A stretch of DNA of 64,000 nucleotides from Paenibacillus doosanensis (GTDB taxonomy: Bacteria; Bacillota; Bacilli; Paenibacillales; NBRC-103111): positions 1 through 64,000 of the forward strand of contig NZ_JANYUY010000033.1 of NCBI RefSeq assembly GCF_025060755.1, written 5' to 3'. The translations under genes were made by a program, and so were the position numbers. This document shows, in pieces, positions 54,120-62,576 of this stretch. The notes beneath the pieces are model-generated. The model did not search any database. It had not been told where the DNA came from and was given only the letters and a program-made list of their open reading frames with translations. Each line of letters begins with the position of its first letter. Position 1 is the first letter of the stretch.

Positions 54120-55430
54120 CTACTGCTTCATAATCCGTTCCGTTTCCTTCTTGAACGTGTCCAGCGTGCCCGCCACATCCTTGTTGTCGTACATGATGGC
54201 TTGGATCGCCTTCAGAAACTCCTGATTCACCTGCGTCCAGGCTACATGTTTGTTCGAGTCCATCGCATACTGCAGCTGATCGTAAGCTACTTTGCGGTTC
54301 GGCTCCTTGGCCCACAAATCTTTCATCGGCTGGGATTCGGCCATTTTTTTCGTAAACGGCAGGTAGCCGGAATCGAGAATAAACTGCAAGCCGCCTTTCG
54401 GATCGGTCATCGCCCAGTTGATAAACTGCCAGGCCGCTTCCTTGTTCTTGGAATCGGACAGCATGGAGATATTCGCTCCGCCGGTCGGCGTAGCATACAC
54501 TTGGTCCATCGGCAGATAGGCCGTCACATATTCGAACTTGGCATTGTCCTTCAAGCTGCCGATAACCCCGGTCGATTGGTACATCATGCCGATTTTGCCG
54601 CTTGTAAACATCTGATTGACGATATTGCCCGAATCTTGCGCAGGCGGATAGTACAAGGCTCCGGTGCTTTGCAGATCCTTCAAAAATTGAAAAGCTTTGA
54701 CGCCTTCATTCGAGAAGCCGACCGAAGTGCCGTTATCGTTAAAAAACTTGCCCTTCGCCTGATAAATCATCGCAATAGGATACCACGTATCGTAAGGCAT
54801 ACTGAAGCCGTACCGCGTATATTCCCCGTTCTCCTTGATCACAAGCGCATTGGCTACCTGCTTCAATTCCTCCCATGTTTTCGGGACGGCCAGCCCTTTC
54901 TCGTCGAGCATCGTCTTGTTAATATGCAAAATCGGCGTCGAGCGGTTGAACGGTAGAGAAACCAGCTTTTTATCGAAGACGGAATGTCCCATCAGCCCTT
55001 GCGGGAAATCGTCCGCAGAGAGATTGGATTTTTTCATGTAAGGCGTCATATCCTCCAGCACGTCGGAATCCGCAAACATCTGCACATACGCGCGCTCCAG
55101 CATCGAAATATCCGGCCCCGTCTTGGCGGCGATCGCCTGCTGCAGCTTCGTCACGGTCTCGTCATAGGAGCCTTGGAACGTGCCCACGACTTCCACCTTA
55201 TCCTGAGAATCGTTGAACCGCTTGATCATTTCATTCAAGTAATCGCCGTTCTTCCCACCGAGGGAATGCCAGAACTGAACGGTCGTCTTGCCTGTTTGGG
55301 ACGCAGCGGGAGGCGCGTCGGCCGCCGGTTCGCTCTGCCCTCCCGAGCAGCCTGCGACCAATCCTGCGGTCACCGCCGCCGCCAATACGATGCTCGGTAC
55401 TTTCTTATTCATGCTCATTTTTGTTTTCAC
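54120..55430 (-). CDS. ugpB: ABC transporter substrate-binding lipoprotein, UgpB-like
   Basis: 436 residues starting with GTG at 55430 after GGGGAG. Lipobox VAGCSGG. The mature protein begins TTVQFWHSLGGKNGDYLNEM IKRFNDSQ and continues VVGTFQGSYDETVTKLQQAI and GPDISMLERAYVQMFADSD, the UgpB pattern for glycerol-3-phosphate or glycerophosphodiesters; the family also includes other sugar-binding proteins. C-terminal DTFKKETERIMKQ. Works with the two permeases encoded just upstream; no ATPase gene is in the operon, so a shared MsmK/UgpC-type ATPase is needed. Confidence 0.9.
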   Translation of the reverse strand: MKTKMSMNKKVPSIVLAAAVTAGLVAGCSGGQSEPAADAPPAASQTGKTTVQFWHSLGGKNGDYLNEMIKRFNDSQDKVEVVGTFQGSYDETVTKLQQAIAAKTGPDISMLERAYVQMFADSDVLEDMTPYMKKSNLSADDFPQGLMGHSVFDKKLVSLPFNRSTPILHINKTMLDEKGLAVPKTWEELKQVANALVIKENGEYTRYGFSMPYDTWYPIAMIYQAKGKFFNDNGTSVGFSNEGVKAFQFLKDLQSTGALYYPPAQDSGNIVNQMFTSGKIGMMYQSTGVIGSLKDNAKFEYVTAYLPMDQVYATPTGGANISMLSDSKNKEAAWQFINWAMTDPKGGLQFILDSGYLPFTKKMAESQPMKDLWAKEPNRKVAYDQLQYAMDSNKHVAWTQVNQEFLKAIQAIMYDNKDVAGTLDTFKKETERIMKQ

Positions 55431-55498
55431 CGAAATCTCCCCTTTTTTATGAGAAAATGGTCGTTACGAGAAATGGATCGCCGCGAGCGGTCTGCGCT

Positions 55499-56374
55499 CT
55501 ATTTGATACCTGAATGTACAAACGCTTTCACAATTTGCTTGGATGCCAGCAAATAAACAATGAGAATAGGTACGACCAAGACGACGTTGCCGGCCATAAT
55601 GATGTGCCAATTGCTGATCCCCTCCGTCTCCCTCAGCATTGCGATTCCCATGGTCAAGGGACGTACAGCGGCCGAATCCGTCATCACCAGCGGCCAGAAG
55701 TAGTCGTTCCAATGGCTGACGAAGCTGAACAGCGCGATCGTAGCCAGCGCCGGCATCGACATCGGCACCATAATATGCGTCATAATTCTCAGCTCGCTGG
55801 CGTTATCCAGCCGGGCCGCTTCGATCAGCTCATGCGTAATTTGCATAAAATATTGCCGCAGCAAAAAGATCCCGAACGCATTGGACATAAACGGAATGAT
55901 TTGCGGCCAGAGCGACTTGATCAGGCCTGCGTCGGCGAGCATCAAGTACACCGGAATAAAGGTGACCTGACCCGGAATCATGAAGGCGAGCAGCACCAGA
56001 CCGAAGAACAGCGCGTTTCCTTTAAACCGGTATTTGGCGAAAGCATAAGCCGCAGGAATCATGACCAGCGACTGCAGGACGATGATCGACAGCGTGATCG
56101 CAATCGAGTTGCGGGTATACGTCAAAAACGGCCCTGCGCTCATCGCACTGACAAAGTTGCTCCATTGGGGAACCGAAGGAACCCACGTCGGCGGAAAAGC
56201 CAGCGTTTCCTCCAGCGTCTGCAGGGCAGTCGATATCATCCACAGAAACGGAATGACGAAGATCATCAGAACGGCCGCTTTGAACACAAAACCCAGACTT
56301 CGCCGGATCGTCCTGCTCGCCGCGCCGCTGGCCGTCCGCTCCACGCCGGCAACGGTTTCTTGTTGTGCAATCAC
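55499..56374 (-). CDS. ugpE: ABC transporter permease, UgpE-like
   Basis: 291 residues from a GTG at 56374 behind AAGGAGGTG. Six membrane helices, with the region VIPFLWMISTALQTLEETLA FPP, LMLADAGLIKSLWPQIIPFM, the EAA loop LIEAARLDNASELRIMTHIM VPM, and SLVMIPAAYAFAKYRFKGN. It is the second permease of a carbohydrate-type (CUT1) importer. Located between the ugpA- and ugpB-like genes. Confidence 0.92.
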   Translation of the reverse strand: MIAQQETVAGVERTASGAASRTIRRSLGFVFKAAVLMIFVIPFLWMISTALQTLEETLAFPPTWVPSVPQWSNFVSAMSAGPFLTYTRNSIAITLSIIVLQSLVMIPAAYAFAKYRFKGNALFFGLVLLAFMIPGQVTFIPVYLMLADAGLIKSLWPQIIPFMSNAFGIFLLRQYFMQITHELIEAARLDNASELRIMTHIMVPMSMPALATIALFSFVSHWNDYFWPLVMTDSAAVRPLTMGIAMLRETEGISNWHIIMAGNVVLVVPILIVYLLASKQIVKAFVHSGIK

Positions 56375-56413
56375 CGGATAAGCACCTCCTTAAACTCAAG
56401 TCATACGCATCTC

Positions 56414-57292
56414 TTATTGATAATGAACCCTCTTCGCCAGCACCCGGAAGTAAATAAAGGTGAGCACGGCAATGATCGCCATTAATACGACGCCGGTCGC
56501 CGACGCGTATCCGATGCTGTTCGTTCTGAACTCGTAAATGTAGTACACCAGCGTCGTCGTCGAGCCGTTCGGCCCGCCGCCCGTCATAATTTTGACGGTA
56601 TCGAACACCTTGAACGAACCGATCGTCATAATGATCAGAATGAAAAACAATTGCGGTGAAATGAGCGGCAGCGTAATGCGGAAAAACATTTGGACCTTGT
56701 TCGCGCTGTCGATTTCGGCCGCCTCGTATATTTGCGGGTTCACTCCGTGCAGCGCCGCCACGATAATGAGCGTGTAATAGCCGATATTTTGCCACACGGA
56801 TACGATAATTACGGAAAGCAGCGAGGTGCTGGAGCTTTGCAGCCAAGGCAGGCTCGGCAGGCCTACGGCATGAAATATAAAATTGAGGATGCCGTGATTC
56901 GGCTCCATGATCCACATCCAGACAAGCGATACGGATACGATGGAAATAATGTGGGGCGTAAAGATGCCGGCTTGAATGATGGCGTTAAACCGCGTCTTGT
57001 TTTTCAGCCATACGGCGATCAGCAGCGACAGCGCCAAGGTGAAGAAGACGACGCCGACCGTATACGCCACGGTAGTCAACAAGGAATGATAGAAATCGTC
57101 CCGGGAAAATATTTCCTTGAAATTGCCCAGCCCGACGAACTTGCTTTTGTCTTTGTTCAGCAAATTGTACTTGTAGAAGCTCAGCTTCACCAAATACAGC
57201 ACCGGATAGATCACAAATAAGAAAATACCGATCATCGCCGGGCCGATCATGACGTAAGGACGCGCAGCCTCCCAAACTTTTCTTCTGCTCAT
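56414..57292 (-). CDS. ugpA: ABC transporter permease, UgpA-like
   Basis: 292 residues from the ATG at 57292 behind AAAGGAGGGTAAT. CUT1 permease with six helices: MIGPAMIGIFLFVIYPVLYL VKLSF at the N-terminus, LNKDKSKFVGLGNFKEIFSR, and the EAA loop IYEAAEIDSANKVQMFFRIT LPLISP. First of the transport genes. A palindrome and -10 box lie in the 122 bp between it and the TarJ-like gene, so it may have its own promoter. Confidence 0.92.
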   Translation of the reverse strand: MSRRKVWEAARPYVMIGPAMIGIFLFVIYPVLYLVKLSFYKYNLLNKDKSKFVGLGNFKEIFSRDDFYHSLLTTVAYTVGVVFFTLALSLLIAVWLKNKTRFNAIIQAGIFTPHIISIVSVSLVWMWIMEPNHGILNFIFHAVGLPSLPWLQSSSTSLLSVIIVSVWQNIGYYTLIIVAALHGVNPQIYEAAEIDSANKVQMFFRITLPLISPQLFFILIIMTIGSFKVFDTVKIMTGGGPNGSTTTLVYYIYEFRTNSIGYASATGVVLMAIIAVLTFIYFRVLAKRVHYQ

Positions 57293-57384
57293 ATTACCCT
57301 CCTTTCGCTTGGTGAACCGAATGTTTGCGCTTACAATCCATCGCGCTTCCAGCAGTCCTCTCGTTTACTTCGATACGCTTCTGT

Positions 57385-57390
57385 AGTATA
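57385..57390 (-). promoter_or_regulatory. Probable -10 box of the ugp transport genes
   Basis: TATACT on the minus strand, about 93 bp upstream of the ugpA-like start. The palindrome at 57401-57430 covers the -35 region. Confidence 0.5.
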
Positions 57391-57400
57391 ATTTGGCTTG

Positions 57401-57430
57401 TGACTTTCACTGTGTCACCAGTGAAAGTCA
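57401..57430 (-). promoter_or_regulatory. 11-bp perfect inverted repeat, candidate DeoR operator
   Basis: TGACTTTCACT-N8-AGTGAAAGTCA. It overlaps the stop codon of the TarJ-like gene and lies just upstream of a -10 box. TTTC/GAAA half sites fit DeoR-family operators. No T-run follows, so a terminator is unlikely. Confidence 0.65.
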
Positions 57431-58500
57431 AGATACGTTTTTTTCCAATCGCGGTGAGCCAAGGCAGATTCCATTGCGCCAGCTAGGTCGTCTGCTTTGC
57501 TCACTACGGTGAATTGATTCGGCACCAGCTTGCGCAGCGTCGCCTGACAATCCTCCCGCTCCATCACCTTCAGCACCTCGCGAAAATCCTTATCCGAGCT
57601 TCGGCTGCTTCCGTGCATCGTAATGCCCTTCTCCAATATATCCCGCGTATTGATAGGAACAAGATCTTCGCTGACCCCCATCGCGATCAGATGGCCGCCG
57701 GGCTTTAATAAGTCGATCCCCTGATTGATGGCGCTTTCACTGAAACGCCCTCCCGTGCATTCGACCACAATATCCACCTTGTCACCGGCGGAAAAAGGAT
57801 ACGTTTGCACCATTTCGGTCTTGGCGAAATCGAACTCGTCCAGCTTCTCCCGGATGGCTCCGAATACCGTCAGCCGGTCTGTGCCTACATGAAAAGCATG
57901 ATGCAGCATGGCTGCGGTCAAGTAACCGACCGGACCGTCTCCGAACACGGCAACCTTGGCTCTGTCCAGCAATGGCTTCACGCCTCGCAGCGCGCGGTAC
58001 GATACGCTGCACAGCTCCGCCAATACGGCGATTTCGTCGGAAACCGCATCGGGAACCGGAATGACGCAGGGCTCGGGGAGCACCAATCGGCTCTGGGCGA
58101 TCCCGTCGGTCCCGCTGCCGAGAAATACGCCTCGCGAGCAATAGTTATCCTCGATTTCTCCCCGGCATGCCGGGCAGCACTCCTCGGGCCGAATGCCGTG
58201 CAAAAGATAGCCGGGCACATAAGGAACGATCACGACCCGCTGCCCTATGCGCAGCAACTCGGAGCTTCCGCCGACCACCCGGCCTATTCCTTCGTGGAGC
58301 AGCGCCATCGGCAGCTTTCTGGCCAATATTTCCGGCTTCCTAAGCCCTCCGAAATAGCGCAAATCCGCGTGACAGATGCTGGCAATCGTCGGCTCGACGA
58401 TCACCATGCCTTCTCTTAACCCCCGTTCGACGAACAATTCCTGGACGATATGAGGCTCGGTCAATCGTAATGTGCGTGAACTCACTGATGCTGCTGCCAC
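57415..58500 (-). CDS. Zinc-type polyol/alcohol dehydrogenase resembling TarJ (ribulose-5-phosphate reductase)
   Basis: 361 residues from a GTG at 58500, 9 bases after GGAGGTGT. Medium-chain dehydrogenase fold: ICHADLRYFGG with catalytic Cys, LARKLPMALLHEGIGRVVGG with His-Glu, structural Cys residues in ECCPACRGEIEDNYCSRG, and the Rossmann region AKVAVFGDGPVGYLTAAML. The C-A-D-x-R-Y and KLPMALxHEgiG blocks are those of TarJ, which makes ribitol-5-phosphate for ribitol teichoic acid. No TarI or other teichoic synthesis gene is adjacent, so here it may run in the catabolic direction on a polyol phosphate imported by the Ugp-type transporter. Confidence 0.82.
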   Translation of the reverse strand: MAAASVSSRTLRLTEPHIVQELFVERGLREGMVIVEPTIASICHADLRYFGGLRKPEILARKLPMALLHEGIGRVVGGSSELLRIGQRVVIVPYVPGYLLHGIRPEECCPACRGEIEDNYCSRGVFLGSGTDGIAQSRLVLPEPCVIPVPDAVSDEIAVLAELCSVSYRALRGVKPLLDRAKVAVFGDGPVGYLTAAMLHHAFHVGTDRLTVFGAIREKLDEFDFAKTEMVQTYPFSAGDKVDIVVECTGGRFSESAINQGIDLLKPGGHLIAMGVSEDLVPINTRDILEKGITMHGSSRSSDKDFREVLKVMEREDCQATLRKLVPNQFTVVSKADDLAGAMESALAHRDWKKTYLDFHW

Positions 58501-58619
58501 CTGAATGTAACACCTCCATGAACGTATAAAAGCTAGAATGTATTATGAATTTTCGGCCCTTCGAAAAGAGCGCGAAAAGCTTCACCTGAGTTTATGCGTT
58601 TGGTTGTATGAACCGCAGC

Positions 58620-59381
58620 TTATACCGTGATCACATGAATACCCGAATCGCGGAATGGCTGAAGATCGTACTCGGGCACTTCCTTGCCCGTGATCAGCGT
58701 ATGGATGGAGCTGTTGGGAGCGACGGAGTACAGCGAAACCTTGCCCACCTTCGTGTCGTCGGCGACGACGATGACCTCCTGGGCAGCCGCAATCATCCCT
58801 TGCTTGGCCAGCACCAGCTGAGCTTCGGGATGCATAAGCCCGTGCTTGGGATGGATCGCCGGAATGCCGAGGAAGGCTTTGGTTACATGCAGCGAGCGCA
58901 GCACATGATCGGTAAACATCCCGTTCAGCATATAACTGGACGGATACAGCTCGCCTCCGGTTACCGTCACCTTCACCCCGGGCGCGTCGCGCAGCTCCGA
59001 AGCGACGTTCATATCGTTCGTCACGACGGTAATATTCGAATGATGCACCAAATTTCTGGCGATATGCAGCGTCGTCGTACCGGAATCGATAATGATATGA
59101 TCTCCATCTTCAACCAGGCTGGCCGCCATTTTCCCGATGCGCATCTTCTGTTCCAGCTGGACGTTCGTGCGCTCATTGAAGGAAGGCTCGTTATTCGTCG
59201 TCCTCTCCACGATGACGCCTCCGTGCGTGCGCTTGAGCAAGCCCTCCTGCTCTACCTCCGCCAAGTCTCTGCGGATGGTCGCCTCATGAACGCCGAACTC
59301 CTGGGCGAGCGCCCCGACGGAGGCCGCCTGGTGCTGTCTGACGTATTCGATAATTCTCAACTTTCTCTCCGCAGCTAACAA
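58620..59381 (-). CDS. DeoR/GlpR-family transcriptional regulator
   Basis: 253 residues from a TTG at 59381, 9 bases after GAGGAG; the longer frame starting 10 codons earlier lacks a ribosome site. N-terminal winged helix LAAERKLRIIEYVRQHQAAS and FGVHEATIRRDLAEVEQEGL LKRTHGG, then the sugar-phosphate-binding domain IIIDSGTTTLHIARNL, VVTNDMNVASEL and FLGIPAIHPKHGL. It is the first gene of the polyol-phosphate cluster and presumably represses it until a phosphorylated intermediate appears. Candidate operator at 57401-57430. Confidence 0.9.
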   Translation of the reverse strand: MLAAERKLRIIEYVRQHQAASVGALAQEFGVHEATIRRDLAEVEQEGLLKRTHGGVIVERTTNNEPSFNERTNVQLEQKMRIGKMAASLVEDGDHIIIDSGTTTLHIARNLVHHSNITVVTNDMNVASELRDAPGVKVTVTGGELYPSSYMLNGMFTDHVLRSLHVTKAFLGIPAIHPKHGLMHPEAQLVLAKQGMIAAAQEVIVVADDTKVGKVSLYSVAPNSSIHTLITGKEVPEYDLQPFRDSGIHVITV

Positions 59382-59463
59382 ATGCGCCCACTCCTCACGG
59401 TGTTCCTGCAATCAAGCATCGTTTTGTTCATTACTGCTCGTTATTGCTTGATAATGTACATTT

Positions 59464-59493
59464 AGATTAATGGATATGAGCGCCATTTGTCAA
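59464..59493 (-). promoter_or_regulatory. Promoter of the deoR-type gene
   Basis: TTGACA (59493-59488) on the minus strand with TAATCT (59469-59464) 18 bp downstream, about 83 bp before the TTG start. Confidence 0.6.
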
Positions 59494-59654
59494 TACAAAA
59501 ATACGGATTTTTCATATTTCAAAACATTATTAAACATTTTTCTTAGTTCATTCTGCGTATTCCAGACAAACGGATAAAAAAATACGCTCATCTATGCTTG
59601 TTTTATGCATACTCTTGCACAAATACAAACATATCGGCGCATAGTTATATCATT

Positions 59655-60185
59655 TTACCGGCTCCGAAACTCGATAACGGAAGCATGGGGAATCTCTCCG
59701 ATTTCACCTATCAGCGTGCGGAAAGCCATGCCGTGTCCGGTAATGATCACCTTCGAATAATTTGAATATTTTCCTATAACTTGACCTACTCGATGCTTTA
59801 GCGATTCCTTCGACTCCCAGAGTCTAGTCTCGCCGGGAGGATATATGCCGTTATTTTGGTCAAAATCATCGCCAAGTTCTTTTAACCGATCCAGCGAATC
59901 ATATTCAAACGTCAAGTCCGGCTGCCATTCTCTCAAATCAAACTCGACGATCACTTCCAACTGCAGCTCCTTAGATAAAATAGCCGCCGTCTGCAAAGCT
60001 CTCGGGTACGGAGAGGAAACAATCAGCTCCGCTTCCTGCAGCCGCTTATCCTTGGCCGTCATATAAACTTGATTGACTCCATTTGCCGTCAGCGGCACCA
60101 GATCGCGGCCATGCCCTTTTAGCTTATACCGTTCGTTAAGCTCCCACTGCGGCTCACCGTGCCGCACCAAATAAAACAGCGTCAT
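59655..60185 (-). CDS. Histidine phosphatase family protein (PhoE-like)
   Basis: 176 residues. The phosphoglycerate-mutase-like motif YLVRHGEPQWELNERYKLKG (catalytic His of RHG) starts the protein, with SSPYPRALQTAAILSKELQL and the second His in VIITGHGMAFRTLIGEIGE. Such enzymes hydrolyse small phosphoesters or act on phosphoproteins. The ATG overlaps the stop of the nitrilase-family gene (ATGA), so the two are translated together. Confidence 0.9.
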   Translation of the reverse strand: MTLFYLVRHGEPQWELNERYKLKGHGRDLVPLTANGVNQVYMTAKDKRLQEAELIVSSPYPRALQTAAILSKELQLEVIVEFDLREWQPDLTFEYDSLDRLKELGDDFDQNNGIYPPGETRLWESKESLKHRVGQVIGKYSNYSKVIITGHGMAFRTLIGEIGEIPHASVIEFRSR

Positions 60186-60808
60186 TTCGTATTGAACTCC
60201 TCCTGTTTCTCTAACTCCAATATCCTCGTTCGCACATCGTTCTTGGAAATGAACAGACTGTCGCCATGTTCATCGATGCCGTAGGCGATAGGAATGGACA
60301 CGCTGCCGCCTCTGAACGAGCCGTCCGCGTGACTTGTGCCGATGACCTTGGTTTGATAGGTTATAGCGATCTCTCGGGCTGCATGAATCCATTCTTCAAA
60401 CTGCTCGTCGCTGAACATTCCTACCCCTATCGGATGGACAATCAGATCCATACCGCTAGTATCGGCGCTCCTCATCCCTTGCCGGACCAATTCGTCGCAG
60501 AGGATATGCCCTATCTTGAAATTCTCTACCGTTACAAAAGCCGTATCGTTGTACTTAACCCGATCCAGAACGATCTCGCCGGTACGGCTAATGATGATCG
60601 CCCGGTCCTTAGGGCTCTCGCTTAGCCTTCTGTATCCTCCGATGAGGATCTTGTTATAGGTCTTGGCCAAGCGGCATGCTTGCGCCACATTCTCGTTCAA
60701 ATACCCTTCCGGAAAAATGACAGCGTCCGCGGACGGATGATTTCGGAGTTCATTTTCGAGCTGAGCAACGCCCTTCTCCAGCTTAGGTTGGATAATTAGA
60801 AATTTCAG
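60182..60808 (-). CDS. Nitrilase/CN-hydrolase family protein with CTG start
   Basis: 208 residues if translation begins at the CTG at 60808, which stands 9 bases after TGGAGG; no ATG, GTG or TTG lies between the upstream in-frame stop and codon 37. The catalytic triad is complete only with this start: Glu in VIFPEGY, Lys in EIVLDRVKYND and Cys in IGHILCDELVRQG. The N-terminus KFLIIQPKLEKGVAQLE is normal for the family. Starting at the next TTG (60700) would lose the Glu. The substrate is an amide or nitrile, unidentified. Coupled to the histidine phosphatase gene. Confidence 0.78.
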   Translation of the reverse strand: MKFLIIQPKLEKGVAQLENELRNHPSADAVIFPEGYLNENVAQACRLAKTYNKILIGGYRRLSESPKDRAIIISRTGEIVLDRVKYNDTAFVTVENFKIGHILCDELVRQGMRSADTSGMDLIVHPIGVGMFSDEQFEEWIHAAREIAITYQTKVIGTSHADGSFRGGSVSIPIAYGIDEHGDSLFISKNDVRTRILELEKQEEFNTK

Positions 60809-60921
60809 ATTGGATCGCCTCCATCAACGTTTTTTACCAATACCCCCAAAGTCGCTAACACATAAATTCCCTGCAGTTTCCCGTAATCCTTTTTACAACA
60901 ATTGCTTTCTTCATTTGGATA

Positions 60922-60952
60922 CAAAAAAACAGACAGCTCCGGCCATCTGTTT
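60922..60952 (-). terminator. Terminator after the ADP-ribosylglycohydrolase remnant
   Basis: AAACAGAT/GTCTGTTT stem (60952-60945 with 60934-60927) with a GC-rich inner part and a run of T on the minus strand. It lies 34 bp past the remnant's last stop. Confidence 0.75.
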
Positions 60953-60985
60953 ATTAACATTTAATAACGTATATTGTATTTTTTG

Positions 60986-61545
60986 TTAAATGCGGCTGAG
61001 GGCGTCTTCGAAATCGGTCGACTCAAGAAAAGCAATAATCGCTTGCGGTACCGATCCCTGGCAGCTCTGATCAAAAGTATAGTGAGTCTTATTTCATCTA
61101 GTATAAGGTGAAAAACGCTGACTGCGCATGCGAAAGCATCTTCCGATCGCTGTTGTCCCCGGATTTCTTGAATGGTTAAGCCCGTGAAACGGATGAAATC
61201 CTTAAACAAAGGCGAACGCTTCGCTTCTACAGATTGCTTTCGCTTGCTCCATCTGCTTTTTCACCGGGCTTCCAAACGTACGCTCAATAAAATCCTTAAT
61301 ATCCGCTTTGGACTTATTGTTCGACTCTCATGGCCGACCCGTTGCCGTAGCTTCGATACGGTCCGGCCTTAGGCTTCCTCGCCCACTCTTCAAACTGTTC
61401 ACCGTAGCCGGCTCCCGGGTACCATCTGGCATATTGACGCAGCTTATTGGCATATGTTTTTTTGCCGGAATAATAATCCAGAAGTCTGCTGCTATGCGGT
61501 TTCCTATTAAGGACAGCGTCGGCGAGTCCGCTCTTCCTTTTCCTT
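60986..61545 (-). pseudogene. Decayed ADP-ribosylglycohydrolase gene
   Basis: Three fragments in three frames on the minus strand match the family in order. 61529-61314 reads GLADAVLNRKPHSSRLLDYY, QYARWYPGAGYGEQFEEWA and PYRSYGNGSAMRV. 61312-61202 reads SKADIKDFIERTFG. 61075-60986 reads FDQSCQGSVPQAIIAFLEST DFEDAL, the family's conserved core. The N-terminal metal site and the last GGDSDT motif are missing, and stops and frameshifts lie between the parts. The gene starts right after the winged-helix gene stop at 61548. It cannot make a working enzyme. Confidence 0.85.
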
Positions 61546-61547
61546 GC

Positions 61548-61775
61548 CTACTCCAATTCCGCCGTTTTCACGGTTATACCTTGTGAAGTTAATCGATACA
61601 AGCCGGGAACCGCCGGATTCATCTGCACCCATCCTTCGCGCAAAAGGTCCTTGAGCACTTGTTGTACGTCTACATTCCCTGATGTCTGCGGAAGCCTCTT
61701 CGCAATCTGTACCGGAGCCTGCCATTCAGCCGTTAGGGCCATTAATATCAATCGTTGCTCTGGAGTTAAATTCAA
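61548..61775 (-). CDS. Small winged-helix-like protein
   Basis: 75 residues from a TTG at 61775, 8 bases after AAGGAGG. The sequence NLTPEQRLILMALTAEWQAP VQIAKRLPQTSGNVDVQQVL KDLLREGWVQMNP ... YRLTSQGITV has helix-helix-helix-wing character as in small MarR/PadR-type or replication regulators. No close family recognised. Located directly upstream of the ADP-ribosylglycohydrolase remnant, with which it probably formed an operon. Confidence 0.65.
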   Translation of the reverse strand: MNLTPEQRLILMALTAEWQAPVQIAKRLPQTSGNVDVQQVLKDLLREGWVQMNPAVPGLYRLTSQGITVKTAELE

Positions 61776-62120
61776 GTCGTCGTCCTCCTTGCCAAATGTA
61801 TGGATGGCTCTCCATCGATGTAGAATCTTATTATACCCGGATTTTACCATGAATGTAAGCTCCGGTGCATGAGATAATGTTTGCGGAAGCTGACTTGAAT
61901 GAGGCAGAGAGCGGCATCGCGGTTATTGCGATACGTCTCCATCCGTGCCTGACTTGAATGTAAAGACATATATGCTCCGGCACGCGCATATAATACTGGA
62001 CTTAAGTCGGGGACATAAACGGTACGGCGGTCTAACGCCCGATCAAGAAGGTTCATGATACACTGTTGACGAGGGTCTCCTATCATCGTCATAAGGGAAT
62101 AAGGAAACGAGGTTATTTCA
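61776..62120. other. Region without a confident gene, with a repeated 11-mer
   Basis: Contains TGACTTGAATG twice (about 61890 and 61952) each followed by related sequence, and CATATAATAC that could be a -10 for the gene at 62121. An open frame on the minus strand (61844-62206) shows no recognisable protein and no ribosome site. Confidence 0.4.
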
Positions 62121-62549
62121 ATGTATATTATTATTAGTCCAAAACGCATTCTGATCGTCGGTACGATGGTGCTTACCATCACGGTCGGGATCGGAACGTG
62201 GGACAAGGCAGCCGCGGCAAACGGCCGTTCGATTCCGCTCGCGACGGCAGATCATCAGGACGCATCCGCTGCGCGGGAAGACCGTTTTTTGCAGGCGCTC
62301 GGCGCTGCCACGAATGAAGAAGTGTACGACGCGCTGCTGGAAGGCCAATCGCTCGCCGACATTGCCGGCAGCCGCCAAACCGACGTTAACCGCATTATTC
62401 ATCTTCAGGTGACTGAACTGACGGCTCAGCTGGACGCTCGCCTGGCCGGCGGAAGTTTGCGGCAGGATCAATACGAGGCGCTAAAAGCGGAACTGACGGA
62501 AACGGTTAAACAAAGCGTGTACGGCAGGACGTCATCACAGATCGAGTAA
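62121..62549 (+). CDS. Exported hypothetical protein with SLADIA-type repeat
   Basis: 142 residues. N-terminal signal or anchor (ISPKRILIVGTMVLTITVGI), then soluble helices with YDALLEGQSLADIAGSRQTD VNRIIHLQVTELTAQLDARL AGGSLRQDQYEALKAEL. The SLADIA-x-VNxxIxLQVxELTxQLD pattern occurs in many exported Paenibacillus proteins, usually as repeats; here there is one copy. Function unknown. Confidence 0.7.
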   Translation: MYIIISPKRILIVGTMVLTITVGIGTWDKAAAANGRSIPLATADHQDASAAREDRFLQALGAATNEEVYDALLEGQSLADIAGSRQTDVNRIIHLQVTELTAQLDARLAGGSLRQDQYEALKAELTETVKQSVYGRTSSQIE

Positions 62550-62576
62550 TTGGGGAAAAAGTCCACACGCCCAATA

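Noticed and set aside
61844..62206. 120-codon minus-strand ORF
   Set aside because: Overlaps the start of the better-supported exported protein at 62121 on the other strand and has no start signal or family resemblance.
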